Shown here one piece after another: positions 44,101 to 53,219 of a DNA stretch of 55,981 nucleotides. Source of the DNA: Bacteroidales bacterium (GTDB lineage Bacteria > Bacteroidota > Bacteroidia > Bacteroidales > UBA10428); assembly GCA_016934055.1 (NCBI GenBank), contig JAFGTR010000026.1:1-55981 (forward strand), written 5' to 3'. The stretch's first letter is position 1, and each line of letters opens with the position of its first letter. Below the pieces are notes generated by a model. The model searched no databases. It saw only the letters and a program-made list of their open reading frames with translations, and was not told the origin of the DNA. Both the position numbers and the translations under genes were made by a program.

Positions 44101-46954
44101 CAGCTATAATGATACAACAGGTTGTGAAGGGTCGCGAATTCCGGTTAACATCGTTATCCATCCTGTACCATCTCAACCTTTCACAAATGATGAATCGCGT
44201 TGCGGGGCAGGGACGTTGACCCTGACAGCGGCCATGGGTGCCGGAGGCACATCGCTGCGTTGGTATGATGCACCGTCAGGCGGAACCATTATTGATACAG
44301 CAGCTACTTTCACCACGCCCTTCCTTACGGCAACCCGCTCATACTGGATTACATCTTATAATGATTCAACAGGTTGTGAAAGTCAGAGGAAAGAAGTGAG
44401 GGCTGTTGTCAATCCCGTTCCGGGCTTTCCGGTTGTAAATGATATTTCTAATTGCGGTCCCGATTCCCTTGTTTTTTTATCCGTTCCGGGAGCAGAAGCC
44501 ACAACAAGCCGTTGGTATGACAGCCTCACAGGCGGAAACCTGATACATGAGGGCAATACTTTCACAAGTCCGTTTTTGTTAACAACACAACATTATTATG
44601 TTTCGGGTTATAACGGGAACACAGGTTGTGAAAGCAGCCGGGTACAGGTTAGCGGCATTATACTGCCGGCACCCGGACCGAATCCGGTAATCGGGGCATC
44701 ACAGGTTGGTGTAGGCCAATCCAATGTTATATATTCAGTCAATTATCAACCCGGTTCAACCTATGACTGGAATATTCCACCGGGGGTTACCGTATTGCTG
44801 TCGAATCTGAATTTTGTCATACTTGAGTTTCCCAACCTGGGGACCTATACCATCAGTGTTCAGGAGACTAACAGCATCGGCTGTCCTGGTCCGGTTGAAA
44901 CCAAATTGATTCTTGTTAAGGAAAATGTAATTCTGATTGATTTGAATATCACACAAGGAGAAACCTGTGTGGGTGAGAATCTGCAGATTGCGGCAACACC
45001 CTCCGGCGGTACGCCGTCTTATGCTATTACATGGTTTGGCGCCGTGCAGTATTTGTCGGCCACTGATATTGCCAATCCGGTCTTTAACGCCAATCTGCCG
45101 GGTGTATACAGGTTATATGTCAATGTTACCGATATCAATGCCAACCAGGCTAACGACAGCATTACAGTGACTGTTCATCCGAATCCTTATGCCCAAATTA
45201 CAACCTCTGATACAATAGTATGTGCGGGCGATGATCATCAGTTGGGGGTTATGATTGCCGGCGGTTCGGGTAACTATCCCTCATATCAGTGGACGGGACA
45301 GACTCAGCCCCTGAGTTCAACGACGACCACTTCTCCGGTCTTTAATACAGTTATCAAAGGATTCTATAATCTGAAGTTTGAAGTTACTGATAATAACGGC
45401 TGCAGGGGTTCCGATTCAATCATTCTTTATAATGACATGCCAAAAGCCGTTTTTACTTCAGATGCCATGCCGCAGTGCAGTCCTGTAGAGGTTCATTTTA
45501 CGAATGCATCTGAAGATGCAGTGGAATACCTGTGGGATTTTGGAGACGGTGACACTTCCGGCGCTGAGAATCCTTATCACCTCTTCCGTAACATCTCGAC
45601 ATCTGTTGAGCATTATAATGTGGTGTTAACATCCATAAGCCAAAACGGATGTATGCATACTACAAATGAATACATAACCGTTTATCCCAATCCGGTGACC
45701 ACCATAAGCATGTATCCTGAAAAGGCCTGTCATCCGGCTGAGGTTCTGTTGTCAGCTACACCGGGAGGATTCCGTTATGACTGGGATTTTGGAGACGGCA
45801 GTTCAGAAGAAGGTAATTTCAATACACTGCACACTTTCATCAACACAACTGAAAAAGATACAACATACAATGTTACCCTTATTACAACATCATTTTTCAA
45901 TTGTCTGGATACAACAACTATGGGCGTTACCGTTTATCCTTCACCTGAGGCTTCGTTTATAGCTACGCCGTTATCACAGATGTATCCTGAACGGACTGTT
46001 ACTTTAACAAATACAACGCCCGACAGAAACTGGGATTATACCTGGTATTTCGGCGACAAGACCATTTCCTTTGAAAGAGATCCCGGTGCCCATTCCTATC
46101 CGGAGCCGGACGAATATACGCTGAAACTTGTGGTAAAAGGTGAACATTGTTACGACAGCGTCATTACCATGATTGAAATAGTTCCACATCCGCCGGTGGC
46201 ACAGTTCAAACCTGTCCGGCCCGGGTGTATGCCCCTTACCATTCAGTTTGAGAACTCCTCTTCATTTTCCAATTCGTTTCTGTGGGAGTTTGGTGACGGG
46301 GCTGTATCCAATAAACCCAATCCTGAATACACTTATTATGAAGCCGGTGTATACAAAATCAAACTCACGGCATGGGGTGACGGGGGAGTAGACACTTACA
46401 GCACAACCAATGATGTATGGCTGATGCCGAAGGCTTATTTTGAAACTGCTCCGAGATTTGTATATGTTAATGATCAGTCTGTTCATTTCTTTAACCTGTC
46501 GGATAACGGGGATATTTATGAATGGGATTTCGGCGACGGCACCACATCCTCTGAATTCAATCCCAAGCATCTGTATGCCGAAGAAGGGAATTACGATGTT
46601 ACGCTAAACGTATGGACGGAGAACGGTTGTCATGACCTGTATGTTCTTGAAGAAGCAGTGCTGGTTAAGCCAAGCGGGAAAATTGTTTTTCCGAATGCAT
46701 TCCGGCCTGAATCTCCTGTTGCGGAGAACAGGGTATTTATGCCGGCTGTGATTGATAACGTTGATGAATATCACCTGATGATTTTCAACCGTTGGGGTGA
46801 GCTTGTTTTTGAAAGCTTTGATAAGGATACTGGCTGGGACGGCTATGTTGACGGCAAGATGGCAAAGCAGGACGTCTATGTGTGGAAAGTCGAAGGCAAA
46901 TATTCCAACGGAAAAGGTTTCCTTGAATCAGGTGACGTGACCCTGATGCATTAA
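41183..46954 (+). CDS. Giant secreted multidomain adhesin with gliding-type (T9SS type B) C-terminus
   Basis: The 1923-residue protein has a signal peptide ending at VFGQ. After an N-terminal region (about 25-400) come five repeats of about 85 residues, with cores such as GTWDLVSGNG and GVWSVITGGG (about 420-790). Four Ig-like CHU_C units with RWYDAPSGG and SYNDTTGCES cores follow (about 850-1150). A linker and five PKD domains with WDFGDG-type cores are next (near 1447, 1531, 1618, 1698 and 1779). The last ~90 residues (FPNAFRPES onward, with FNRWGELVFES and GWDGY) are the gliding-motility-associated C-terminal domain, a T9SS type B signal. The PorP/SprF gene 16 bases downstream is the usual partner. 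It probably forms a long surface fibre for adhesion or polymer binding. Confidence 0.92.
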   Translation: MRGTFTKLLTATTLLLISFQPGVFGQCALISDNFSGQVPSSVCAPVDLSMDVRYKFILPVDPSRVQILYVWNDGTGATDLVPAVSQGDTVFTATAAHLYPPAENCSYTAEAYVVFDGETCVSSSRQEQTFSAWARDNENGAVIITDPVVAQFCEGEEIIDVRFRDNSTFNCNIGIEPDKPNRITRWVQFIYGTASVGGNRIPNVTIEDPLGNVYQMTDVAGNSLPPVAGPIVEIPIPADGPTEISWPISAPAGGIAGDIFEITMRNWNICNPYDRNPFDAIPPTDLVDGDYDPITTTGLIEIITTPPQITNPSLEFCAGSPINLTLSTSGGTVNWYTDSLLTNYIHTGNSFDPTGAPTYIDNSVGGQYSYFVTESIGACASAPSEITFRIYDTPAPTPDAGRDSVICGDTYQLQGNVPVIGTGMWTTTGGATVDDPTDPKTWVHNLDPGPNLFRWTLTNGPCISMDEVIIARDLQPAPANAGPDVSFCDNSTATLQGNAATNNGQGTWDLVSGNGNIADLHQHNSDITEIAGGENRLAWTIESQFGACITTSDTMTILRDRTPDPADAGPDRGVCDSVSVNLAALPATNGGNGVWSVITGGGLVDDPAISTSLVSNLAFGTNQLRWTVTSQYGICAGTSDDVIISRDEAPAASFAGFDQALCNAVSSPLGANAATVGTGTWSVVTNPSGINPVFSPDIHDANATIQILPGNEGLYEVAWTIVNLSCRTSDTMVVDFGVPVPPADAGPSDSVCGTTAVLTGNNPGICTGTWTKISGSGDVEFIPGPHSPGALARIGTGEEGWYSFEWRITSGSCPPTADTVSILYMPTPGVPGVSDESRCGPGQLTLGSTIGLGGNRNHWHKNASTDSLLFTGVNFTTPAISSTSSYWVSTYNDTTGCESTRRRVNAIINPIPGIPVVSDIENCGGDIFTIPAKPGTNGTTARWYDAPVGGTLLDTDTSYTTGTINVNTTLWVSSYNDTTGCEGSRIPVNIVIHPVPSQPFTNDESRCGAGTLTLTAAMGAGGTSLRWYDAPSGGTIIDTAATFTTPFLTATRSYWITSYNDSTGCESQRKEVRAVVNPVPGFPVVNDISNCGPDSLVFLSVPGAEATTSRWYDSLTGGNLIHEGNTFTSPFLLTTQHYYVSGYNGNTGCESSRVQVSGIILPAPGPNPVIGASQVGVGQSNVIYSVNYQPGSTYDWNIPPGVTVLLSNLNFVILEFPNLGTYTISVQETNSIGCPGPVETKLILVKENVILIDLNITQGETCVGENLQIAATPSGGTPSYAITWFGAVQYLSATDIANPVFNANLPGVYRLYVNVTDINANQANDSITVTVHPNPYAQITTSDTIVCAGDDHQLGVMIAGGSGNYPSYQWTGQTQPLSSTTTTSPVFNTVIKGFYNLKFEVTDNNGCRGSDSIILYNDMPKAVFTSDAMPQCSPVEVHFTNASEDAVEYLWDFGDGDTSGAENPYHLFRNISTSVEHYNVVLTSISQNGCMHTTNEYITVYPNPVTTISMYPEKACHPAEVLLSATPGGFRYDWDFGDGSSEEGNFNTLHTFINTTEKDTTYNVTLITTSFFNCLDTTTMGVTVYPSPEASFIATPLSQMYPERTVTLTNTTPDRNWDYTWYFGDKTISFERDPGAHSYPEPDEYTLKLVVKGEHCYDSVITMIEIVPHPPVAQFKPVRPGCMPLTIQFENSSSFSNSFLWEFGDGAVSNKPNPEYTYYEAGVYKIKLTAWGDGGVDTYSTTNDVWLMPKAYFETAPRFVYVNDQSVHFFNLSDNGDIYEWDFGDGTTSSEFNPKHLYAEEGNYDVTLNVWTENGCHDLYVLEEAVLVKPSGKIVFPNAFRPESPVAENRVFMPAVIDNVDEYHLMIFNRWGELVFESFDKDTGWDGYVDGKMAKQDVYVWKVEGKYSNGKGFLESGDVTLMH

Positions 46955-46970
46955 TAAGGAAGGTAACAGG

Positions 46971-47969
46971 ATGAAGAAACTGTATCTTGCATCGGCTTTT
47001 GTTATTCTGCTGAACACTGTTTTCGGCCAGGATCCTCAGTTCTCACAGTTCTATTCGAATTACCTGTATCTGGCACCTTCTTTTGCGGGGCTTACAGGAA
47101 AAAACAGAATTGCTTTCAATTACCGCAATCAATGGCCGGAGATTGCCCATGGATTTCATACCTATTCAGTCAGTTTTGACAGTTACATTGAAAAATTCAG
47201 AAGCGGGCTGGGTGCCCAGTTAATGCAGGATGAAGCCGGAAGCGGCAGGCTTCGCAGTCTTAATATAGGGATTCAATATTCTTTTGATATTAACATAACA
47301 CACAACTGGCATTTCAGGCCGGGCATGCATTTTTTATATACCGAAAGAGCCATAAATTTCGAAGACCTGCTCTGGGCTGATCAGATATCAGCCAGTGGTA
47401 ATGCCTCTGCATCGGCTGAAATGACACCCATGAACCATGTAGGCGACATTGACTTTTCGGCCTCGGCTTTGACTTATTCTGAAAGGTTTTGGTTTGGCTA
47501 CAGCATTGATCATCTTTTGCATCCCAATCAGTCTTTCTTTTATTATGAAGGTGATGAACGAAATACAGGTAAAGTGCCCATAAAGCACTCATTTTATGGC
47601 GGCACTAAATTTATTTTAAGCGAAACCCTGTTAAGGCCTACCCCCACTACCCTTCAACTGGCTTTTATTTACAAACAACAAAAACAATTCCGTCAGCTCG
47701 ACCTGGGCGTATACTGGAACCGCAATCCTTTTGTCCTTGGCTTCTGGTACCGGGGAATACCTTTCTATAAGGAAGTCTTTAACCGCGATGCTTTCACCAT
47801 GCTGGTCGGCTTAAAAACCCGTCAGTTGAACATTGGGTACAGCTATGATTTCACCATGTCGAAGCTTATCACACGCACAGGTGGTTCCCATGAGGTCTCA
47901 CTCAGCTATACCTTCAAATTGAAACCCATTAAGCGCAGGCCGAAGATGGTGCCGTGTGCTGATTTCTGA
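46971..47969 (+). CDS. PorP/SprF family outer-membrane protein
   Basis: The 332-residue protein has a signal peptide followed by DPQFSQFYSNYLYLAPSFAG, the hallmark of PorP/SprF proteins, and a beta-rich barrel. SprF-type proteins are needed to export or anchor the adhesin encoded next to them. It follows the giant adhesin by 16 bases, so the two form one unit. The stop codon lies inside the inverted-repeat terminator at 47967-48049. Confidence 0.95.
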   Translation: MKKLYLASAFVILLNTVFGQDPQFSQFYSNYLYLAPSFAGLTGKNRIAFNYRNQWPEIAHGFHTYSVSFDSYIEKFRSGLGAQLMQDEAGSGRLRSLNIGIQYSFDINITHNWHFRPGMHFLYTERAINFEDLLWADQISASGNASASAEMTPMNHVGDIDFSASALTYSERFWFGYSIDHLLHPNQSFFYYEGDERNTGKVPIKHSFYGGTKFILSETLLRPTPTTLQLAFIYKQQKQFRQLDLGVYWNRNPFVLGFWYRGIPFYKEVFNRDAFTMLVGLKTRQLNIGYSYDFTMSKLITRTGGSHEVSLSYTFKLKPIKRRPKMVPCADF

Positions 47970-48049
47970 ACAGGATTTTAAGGATTCAAAGGATAGACAG
48001 GATGTATTATTATCCTGTCTATCATAAAAATCATTTTAAATCTTGTTCA
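47967..48049. terminator. Bidirectional terminator built from an inverted nonamer array
   Basis: Two facing copies of a roughly 37-base segment (TGAACARGATTT at each outer end, GATAGACAGGAT at the centre) are separated by eight bases (48004-48011). The inner 12 bp pair perfectly. Each copy has a period near 9 (AGGAT-containing units). Both converging genes end at a TGA that is the outer end of the repeat. Confidence 0.85.
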
Positions 48050-49030
48050 GACCTCGTTGTGCTTTTTGATATATTCAACCACCTCTTCCACCCTGCAAAA
48101 AGCCAGTGCTGTATAGGTATCCGCAGCCCCATAGTAAATGGCAATACGGCCGGTGGGGGCATCGTAAAGGTTCTGACAGGGAAATACCACATTGGGCACG
48201 AAGCCTGCAGTTTCATAGTCTTTCTCAGGTGTAAGCAGGTAATCGCCACAGCGGTAAAGTACTTTGCTGGGTTCTTCAAGATCGAGCAATGCTGCACCGT
48301 AACTGTAAACAAAACCGTTGCAGGTGTTGGATACGCCGTGGTAAAAAAGAAGCCATCCTTCAGTGGTTTCTATGGGTACGGGACCGGCACCTATTTTTGT
48401 GCCCTGCCACCATCCTTTGCCTCCCTTTCCCATTACGTGCTTATGTTTGCCCCAGTAAATAAGGTCGGGGCTTTCACTGATGAAAATATCGCCAAATGGT
48501 GTATGTCCGCTGTCACTCGGGCGGCTGAGCAACCTGTATGTGCCGTTAATTTTCCGGGGAAACAGGACGCCGTTACGGTTAAAAGGCATCAGGGGATTGG
48601 GCATCCGGATCCATGTTTTGAAATGGCGTGTTTTGCCTAATCCAATTGAGGCACCATGCATATCATCGCACCATACCACATAGTACCAGTCATCAATCTT
48701 AACAAAGCGCGGATCGTAGGCATAGCTGACAGGGGAGGATTCCCCGTTCTCATCCTGCCAGGGGATGACTTCATCATCAATCTGAAAGCTGATTCCGTTT
48801 TTACTGCGGCCAAAATGAATATTGGCCCTGCCGTTTTTATGATCGGCCCTGAATACGCCGACAAATTCACCGTTATAAGGCAATACGGCACTGTTGTATA
48901 CACGGGCGGTTGAGGGAGTGGGATTCCAACCGATGACCGGATTTTTACTGTAACGCCAGATGATTTCTGTACTTCCTGCCGGCCTGTCTTCCCAGGGCAG
49001 GTTGGGCAATGCGTCTCCGATGATCTTCAT
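48047..49030 (-). CDS. GH130 family glycoside phosphorylase
   Basis: The 327-residue protein is a five-bladed propeller of the GH130 family (YNSAVLPYNGEFVGVFRADHK, AYDPRFVKIDDWYYVVWCDD). The Asp in YDPRF is the likely proton donor, as in mannosylglucose phosphorylase. These cytoplasmic enzymes split beta-mannosides with phosphate and release mannose 1-phosphate. The exact substrate cannot be read from sequence. Its neighbours, a GH94 phosphorylase and a GPH symporter, suggest a route that imports a mixed glucose/mannose disaccharide and cleaves it phosphorolytically. It is the last gene of that operon. Confidence 0.9.
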   Translation of the reverse strand: MKIIGDALPNLPWEDRPAGSTEIIWRYSKNPVIGWNPTPSTARVYNSAVLPYNGEFVGVFRADHKNGRANIHFGRSKNGISFQIDDEVIPWQDENGESSPVSYAYDPRFVKIDDWYYVVWCDDMHGASIGLGKTRHFKTWIRMPNPLMPFNRNGVLFPRKINGTYRLLSRPSDSGHTPFGDIFISESPDLIYWGKHKHVMGKGGKGWWQGTKIGAGPVPIETTEGWLLFYHGVSNTCNGFVYSYGAALLDLEEPSKVLYRCGDYLLTPEKDYETAGFVPNVVFPCQNLYDAPTGRIAIYYGAADTYTALAFCRVEEVVEYIKKHNEV

Positions 49031-49049
49031 AGCCTGGTATTGATTTGAT

Positions 49050-51446
49050 TTATTTTCCCATGATTACTTTAATCTCATTTACCGGAAGCAATTCATCTGC
49101 AGGGATATAATTTCCCGGTATTTCTTTGTTGTTTACAATAATTTGCTTAACACCGTGTTCAAAATGATCAGGATTTTCGACCTGTATGTTTAATTCCTTC
49201 CCGCGAAACCTCCGGGTCATGGTATAGCCATTCCAACGGGCAGGGATGCAGGGATCAATAACAATTCCTTCAGGTGCAGGTTGCAGCCCCAGTATTGAAT
49301 GGCAGGCTGCATAATAGGCCCAGGTAGCTGCGCCTGTCAGCCAGGGAAGGCGTGATGCACCGTAACGGGGGCTGTGTTTCCCATGGGTGGACTGACTGTA
49401 TACATAGGGTTCAATCTCGCGTATTTCGGCTTTTTCGTTAAAGGCAGCAGGAAGGAATGCGTGATAATACTCATAGGCCCGGTTGCCATGTCCGAGCCTG
49501 GCTTCAGCCATGACGGCCCAGCCCTGGGTATGACAGAAGATGGCCCCGTTTTCTTTCATCCCGGCATTGAACAGGGGCGCTTTTACCACATTCAGATCGG
49601 CTTTTTTATAAGGCGGGTCGATGATCGCCAGCCCGTATTCTGTGGCCAGCCTTTTGTTCACATAATCCATTATTTTTTCTGCTACAGGGGGGGCTGCATG
49701 ACCGCTGATCACAGCCCAGGTCTGTGGATTCAGCCAAAAGGTTCCTTCTTCATCATCTTTTGATCCGTATTTGAGTCCGTCATGCCGGAAAGCTCTGAGG
49801 AACCATTTTCCGTCCCAGGCATATTTTTCAATGTTGTCATCGAGGTTTTCAAGTTCGGCTTCGGCCCATGACGATTCCTGTTTCAGGTCAAGGTAACTGG
49901 TTATGTTGATATAGGTTCTCAGGGCATACCGCAGTTGAAAGGCGACGAAAACCGACTCCCCTTTGTGTCCGAGTACGAGGCAGTCATTCCAGTCAGCCGC
50001 CAGTCCGCATGGCAGTCCATGGGTTCCCGACCGTTCCAGGGAAAAAGCAATAGCCTTTCGCATATGCCCCAGCACTGTATCTTCACCTTTGTCGGCATAA
50101 GGAAGGATATGATGATAGAATGCAATATCACCGGTTTCGTTTACATAGGCCGGGATGGTATTGAAAAGCCACAGGCAGTCGTCTGAACGGTACTCTTCTT
50201 CTGTGGGAGGGATTTCCAGGCCCGGCTTATGGGAGAAAGGTCTTACCACTGGCATGGCGCCGCCGGCTGAAGTTTGACCTGTGATCATCAGTTCAAGCCG
50301 CTTCTTTGCTTCTTCGGGGATGATATGAAGGATCCCCAGCAGGTCCTGCACAGAATCGCGATATCCCAGTCCGTCGCGTTCCCCGGCATACACCAGGCTG
50401 GCTGCCCTTGACCAGGCATAGGTCATCAGGCAGTTGTATGGATTCCACATGTTGATCATGCTGTTGAAATCAGCATCTGGGGTAAAGGCTGTCAAACCCT
50501 GAAGCCGCTTGTGCCAGTATTGTTTCAGGCTGTCGAATTCTCCGGTGACGAAGGACAGGTTGCCGCATGCCGCTATGGCTGCCTGGCCTTCCCCGGCAGC
50601 TTCGCCGATGCCCATCACCACGGTGAATTCCTTTGATTCACCGGGTTTCAGGTTAATATCGAACTGCAGGGTGCCGCATCCGTTGTCACCCGAAGCGAGT
50701 GAATTGCTGCACTGTCCTTTTTCCACGGCGGCAGGATCGGAATAGGAGCGGTGAGTGCCGATAAACTGTTTCCGGTCGGTGTCAAAACCGTTTACTTCAA
50801 CGCCGGATACACCTAAAAAGGTATGCCGGGCCTGGCCGCCTTCCTCGAAATTGTCGGGTTGGGACGGCAGGTACACATTGGTGCCATGGTCGATGATGCC
50901 ATCATGTACCTGCATGGTGAGGATATACTGGGTGTATTGCAGGTTGACCAGGTCCATCCAAAGGTGCCAGTTGCTGGTATATTCCACAAAGGTAAAGAGT
51001 CTCAGTTTACGGACTGTATTACCGGTATTGGTGAGTTTGCAATGCCAGCATTCGTAAGCTGCACCAAGCGGGACAAAATATTTTGTCTCCGAACGGAGAC
51101 CGGCATATTCCGATTCGATGATCGTATAGGCTGTGCCATGGCGGCAGATTGTCTTAAAAGACCCGAGAGGTTTACCCACCGGTTGCCAGGCAGCTGACCA
51201 GTAATCGCCGGAGTCTTTGTCGCGGATATAGATATACCTTCCAGGCCGGTCGAGTTCAACGGTGTTGGTCCTGAAGCGCATAAAACGTCCCAGGGCAGCC
51301 GATTTGAAAAAACTGTAACCACCGGCATTATTGGTGATGATGGCCCCGTATTCGGTCGATCCCAGGTAGTTGCTCCAGGGTTCAGGCGTATCGGGGTTGG
51401 TGATCACATATTCTTTTTCTTTATCATCAAAATACCCGTATTGCAT
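49050..51446 (-). CDS. GH94 family glycoside phosphorylase (cellobiose-phosphorylase-like)
   Basis: The 798-residue protein has the N-terminal beta-sandwich (YGYFDDKEKEYVITNPDTP, EYGAIITNNAGGYSF), an (alpha/alpha)6 barrel and a C-terminal domain, all typical of GH94. The general-acid Asp is in AADWNDCLVLG and the phosphate site in TQGWAVMAEARLG. GH94 enzymes cleave beta-linked glucosides (cellobiose, laminaribiose, sophorose types) with phosphate. The exact linkage is uncertain. It lies 20 bases upstream of the GH130 gene. Confidence 0.9.
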   Translation of the reverse strand: MQYGYFDDKEKEYVITNPDTPEPWSNYLGSTEYGAIITNNAGGYSFFKSAALGRFMRFRTNTVELDRPGRYIYIRDKDSGDYWSAAWQPVGKPLGSFKTICRHGTAYTIIESEYAGLRSETKYFVPLGAAYECWHCKLTNTGNTVRKLRLFTFVEYTSNWHLWMDLVNLQYTQYILTMQVHDGIIDHGTNVYLPSQPDNFEEGGQARHTFLGVSGVEVNGFDTDRKQFIGTHRSYSDPAAVEKGQCSNSLASGDNGCGTLQFDINLKPGESKEFTVVMGIGEAAGEGQAAIAACGNLSFVTGEFDSLKQYWHKRLQGLTAFTPDADFNSMINMWNPYNCLMTYAWSRAASLVYAGERDGLGYRDSVQDLLGILHIIPEEAKKRLELMITGQTSAGGAMPVVRPFSHKPGLEIPPTEEEYRSDDCLWLFNTIPAYVNETGDIAFYHHILPYADKGEDTVLGHMRKAIAFSLERSGTHGLPCGLAADWNDCLVLGHKGESVFVAFQLRYALRTYINITSYLDLKQESSWAEAELENLDDNIEKYAWDGKWFLRAFRHDGLKYGSKDDEEGTFWLNPQTWAVISGHAAPPVAEKIMDYVNKRLATEYGLAIIDPPYKKADLNVVKAPLFNAGMKENGAIFCHTQGWAVMAEARLGHGNRAYEYYHAFLPAAFNEKAEIREIEPYVYSQSTHGKHSPRYGASRLPWLTGAATWAYYAACHSILGLQPAPEGIVIDPCIPARWNGYTMTRRFRGKELNIQVENPDHFEHGVKQIIVNNKEIPGNYIPADELLPVNEIKVIMGK

Positions 51447-51495
51447 ATGTAAAATCCTCCGGTTATTCAGTTCTGGCAGGACTATGATTTTGGTA

Positions 51496-52989
51496 TTATG
51501 AAACCTCTGTTTCGTTTGTTTTCCTTCTTTCTTCCAGATCTTCTTTTATTGTCTTCATGGTAGGCTCATCCAGTTTATACAGGAACAGCAGAATAAGCAG
51601 TGCGATTAATCCGGATGCAACCGGGATGATGCTCATCATAGCCTTAAGACCATTTTGAACTTCAAGATTTTGCACAACATTGGGGATAAATCCTGTCAGG
51701 GCCAGGATCAATCCTGCAATCATACTGCCTATTGCCCATCCCAGTTTATTAGACATGATAGAAGCTGAAAATACGAGGCCTGTAGCCCTTCTGCCTGTTT
51801 TCCATTCAGAATAATCGGCTGTGTCAGCATACATTACCCATAGCAGTGCGGAAATAGGGCCTCCTGTAACAGAACCAAAGACCTGCATGATGAAGATTAA
51901 AACCAGGTTGTGAGGTTTAAAGAAATAAAATGAGCCGGTGCAGATCAGGGCGAGGACAAAGAGTATTGTAAGGGCATTTTTCCGGCCGTTAAGTTTAACA
52001 AAATACGGAATTAATATCACGCCGATCAGGGAGAATACCTGTCCGACCGTATTAAAAGCAGAGGCCAGCATTTCAAATCCGAATTTATGAGATGCTTCTA
52101 TCATGGCAGCTTCCTGTTTACCAAAAAGGCCATAGACAGGATTCAAAATATAACGGTTGAAGAAGTTTATGATATTGGTCAGCCAGGGCACCACCTGTTC
52201 ACCAACATAATATTTGAAATAATGTGCAGTTACGCTGAGTCTTATGCAGACAAAAAGTATAAAAAGAATAGTCACAATAAACAGCAGTACCCAGGGAATA
52301 TTTTTTGAGATATCCTTCAGATCACTTTTAATATTGGTTTTTTCTTTGGCAATTGGTTGTATACGTTCCTTTGTTGAAAGAAACGTGATCATGAAAAACA
52401 GAAAAGCTGCTATGGCGTATAACATCATTGTAATCTGCCATCCTTTGGCATCGTTGCCCTGGCCAAAATGAGCCGCAAAAGGCAGTGCAGTAGCCGATAC
52501 AATTATGCCGGCCAGGTATGCTCCCACAAATTTAAAGGAAGCGGCGCTGGTTCTTTCAACAGGATCTCCGCTGATGACACCAAGCAATGCTGTATAAGGA
52601 ATATTCACCGTTGAATACAGGAACATAAAAAGAATAAAGGTGATATAGGCATAAACAAGCTTACCGGTGTCACTGAAAGCCGGTGTTGTAAAGGCCAAAA
52701 CAGCCATGATGCACAAAGGGGCAGCCCCGAATAATATATAAGGTCGGAACTTACCCCAGCGACTTTTGGTACGGTCAGCGGTCATTCCGATTACAACGTC
52801 AAATATGGCATCCAGCACCCTGGATACAAAAAACATTATTCCGGCAGCAGCGGCTTGAAGTCCGAATACATCCGTATAGAAATACAGCAGATACACCATG
52901 ATGGTCTGCCAGAATAAAACAGATCCCAGGTCGCCGAAGCCGTAGCCTGCTTTTTCACCAAAAGTAAGCTTGCCATTTTTTGTGCTCAT
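51496..52989 (-). CDS. GPH-family sugar:cation symporter
   Basis: The 497-residue protein has about 12 membrane segments and the GPH/MFS signatures GYGFGDLGSVLFWQT near the start and VLDAIFDVVIGMTADRTKSRWGKFRP, given here in part as DAIFDVVIGMTADRT. GPH transporters bring in glycosides with sodium or protons across the inner membrane. It is the first gene of the operon with GH94 and GH130, 50 bases upstream of the GH94 gene, and should feed disaccharide to them. Confidence 0.92.
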   Translation of the reverse strand: MSTKNGKLTFGEKAGYGFGDLGSVLFWQTIMVYLLYFYTDVFGLQAAAAGIMFFVSRVLDAIFDVVIGMTADRTKSRWGKFRPYILFGAAPLCIMAVLAFTTPAFSDTGKLVYAYITFILFMFLYSTVNIPYTALLGVISGDPVERTSAASFKFVGAYLAGIIVSATALPFAAHFGQGNDAKGWQITMMLYAIAAFLFFMITFLSTKERIQPIAKEKTNIKSDLKDISKNIPWVLLFIVTILFILFVCIRLSVTAHYFKYYVGEQVVPWLTNIINFFNRYILNPVYGLFGKQEAAMIEASHKFGFEMLASAFNTVGQVFSLIGVILIPYFVKLNGRKNALTILFVLALICTGSFYFFKPHNLVLIFIMQVFGSVTGGPISALLWVMYADTADYSEWKTGRRATGLVFSASIMSNKLGWAIGSMIAGLILALTGFIPNVVQNLEVQNGLKAMMSIIPVASGLIALLILLFLYKLDEPTMKTIKEDLEERRKTNETEVS

Positions 52990-53071
52990 AAAGTTCTGTA
53001 TTAAGGTTTTTGAAATTGTATCCTAAAAAATGAGCTTAAATATAGGAAATAAACTATCCTGATAAAACTCA

Positions 53072-53091
53072 TACCGTTTTTTTTAACGGTA
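53072..53091. promoter_or_regulatory. Palindromic operator upstream of the phosphorylase operon
   Basis: TACCGTT-N6-AACGGTA is a perfect 7-bp inverted repeat 83 bases upstream of the symporter start. It may bind a sugar-responsive regulator such as a LacI- or GntR-type protein; none is encoded nearby. Confidence 0.55.
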
Positions 53092-53124
53092 CGGGATGTT
53101 GCATACAATAAAAACTTTGACTAA

Positions 53125-53142
53125 TTAACTAAACGACATTGA
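53125..53142. repeat. Single end resembling the MITE at 18773-18860
   Basis: TTAACTAAACGACATTGA differs from the right end of the MITE-like element (TTAACTTAACGACATTGA) at one position. No inverted partner is seen close by. It may be a solo end or a chance match. Confidence 0.45.
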
Positions 53143-53219
53143 TTCATAAATACATATTAAGAATTTTATAACCGGCAACTTGAATAAAAAAAATGTTAAG
53201 GGCTGAAAGAATCATAGAA

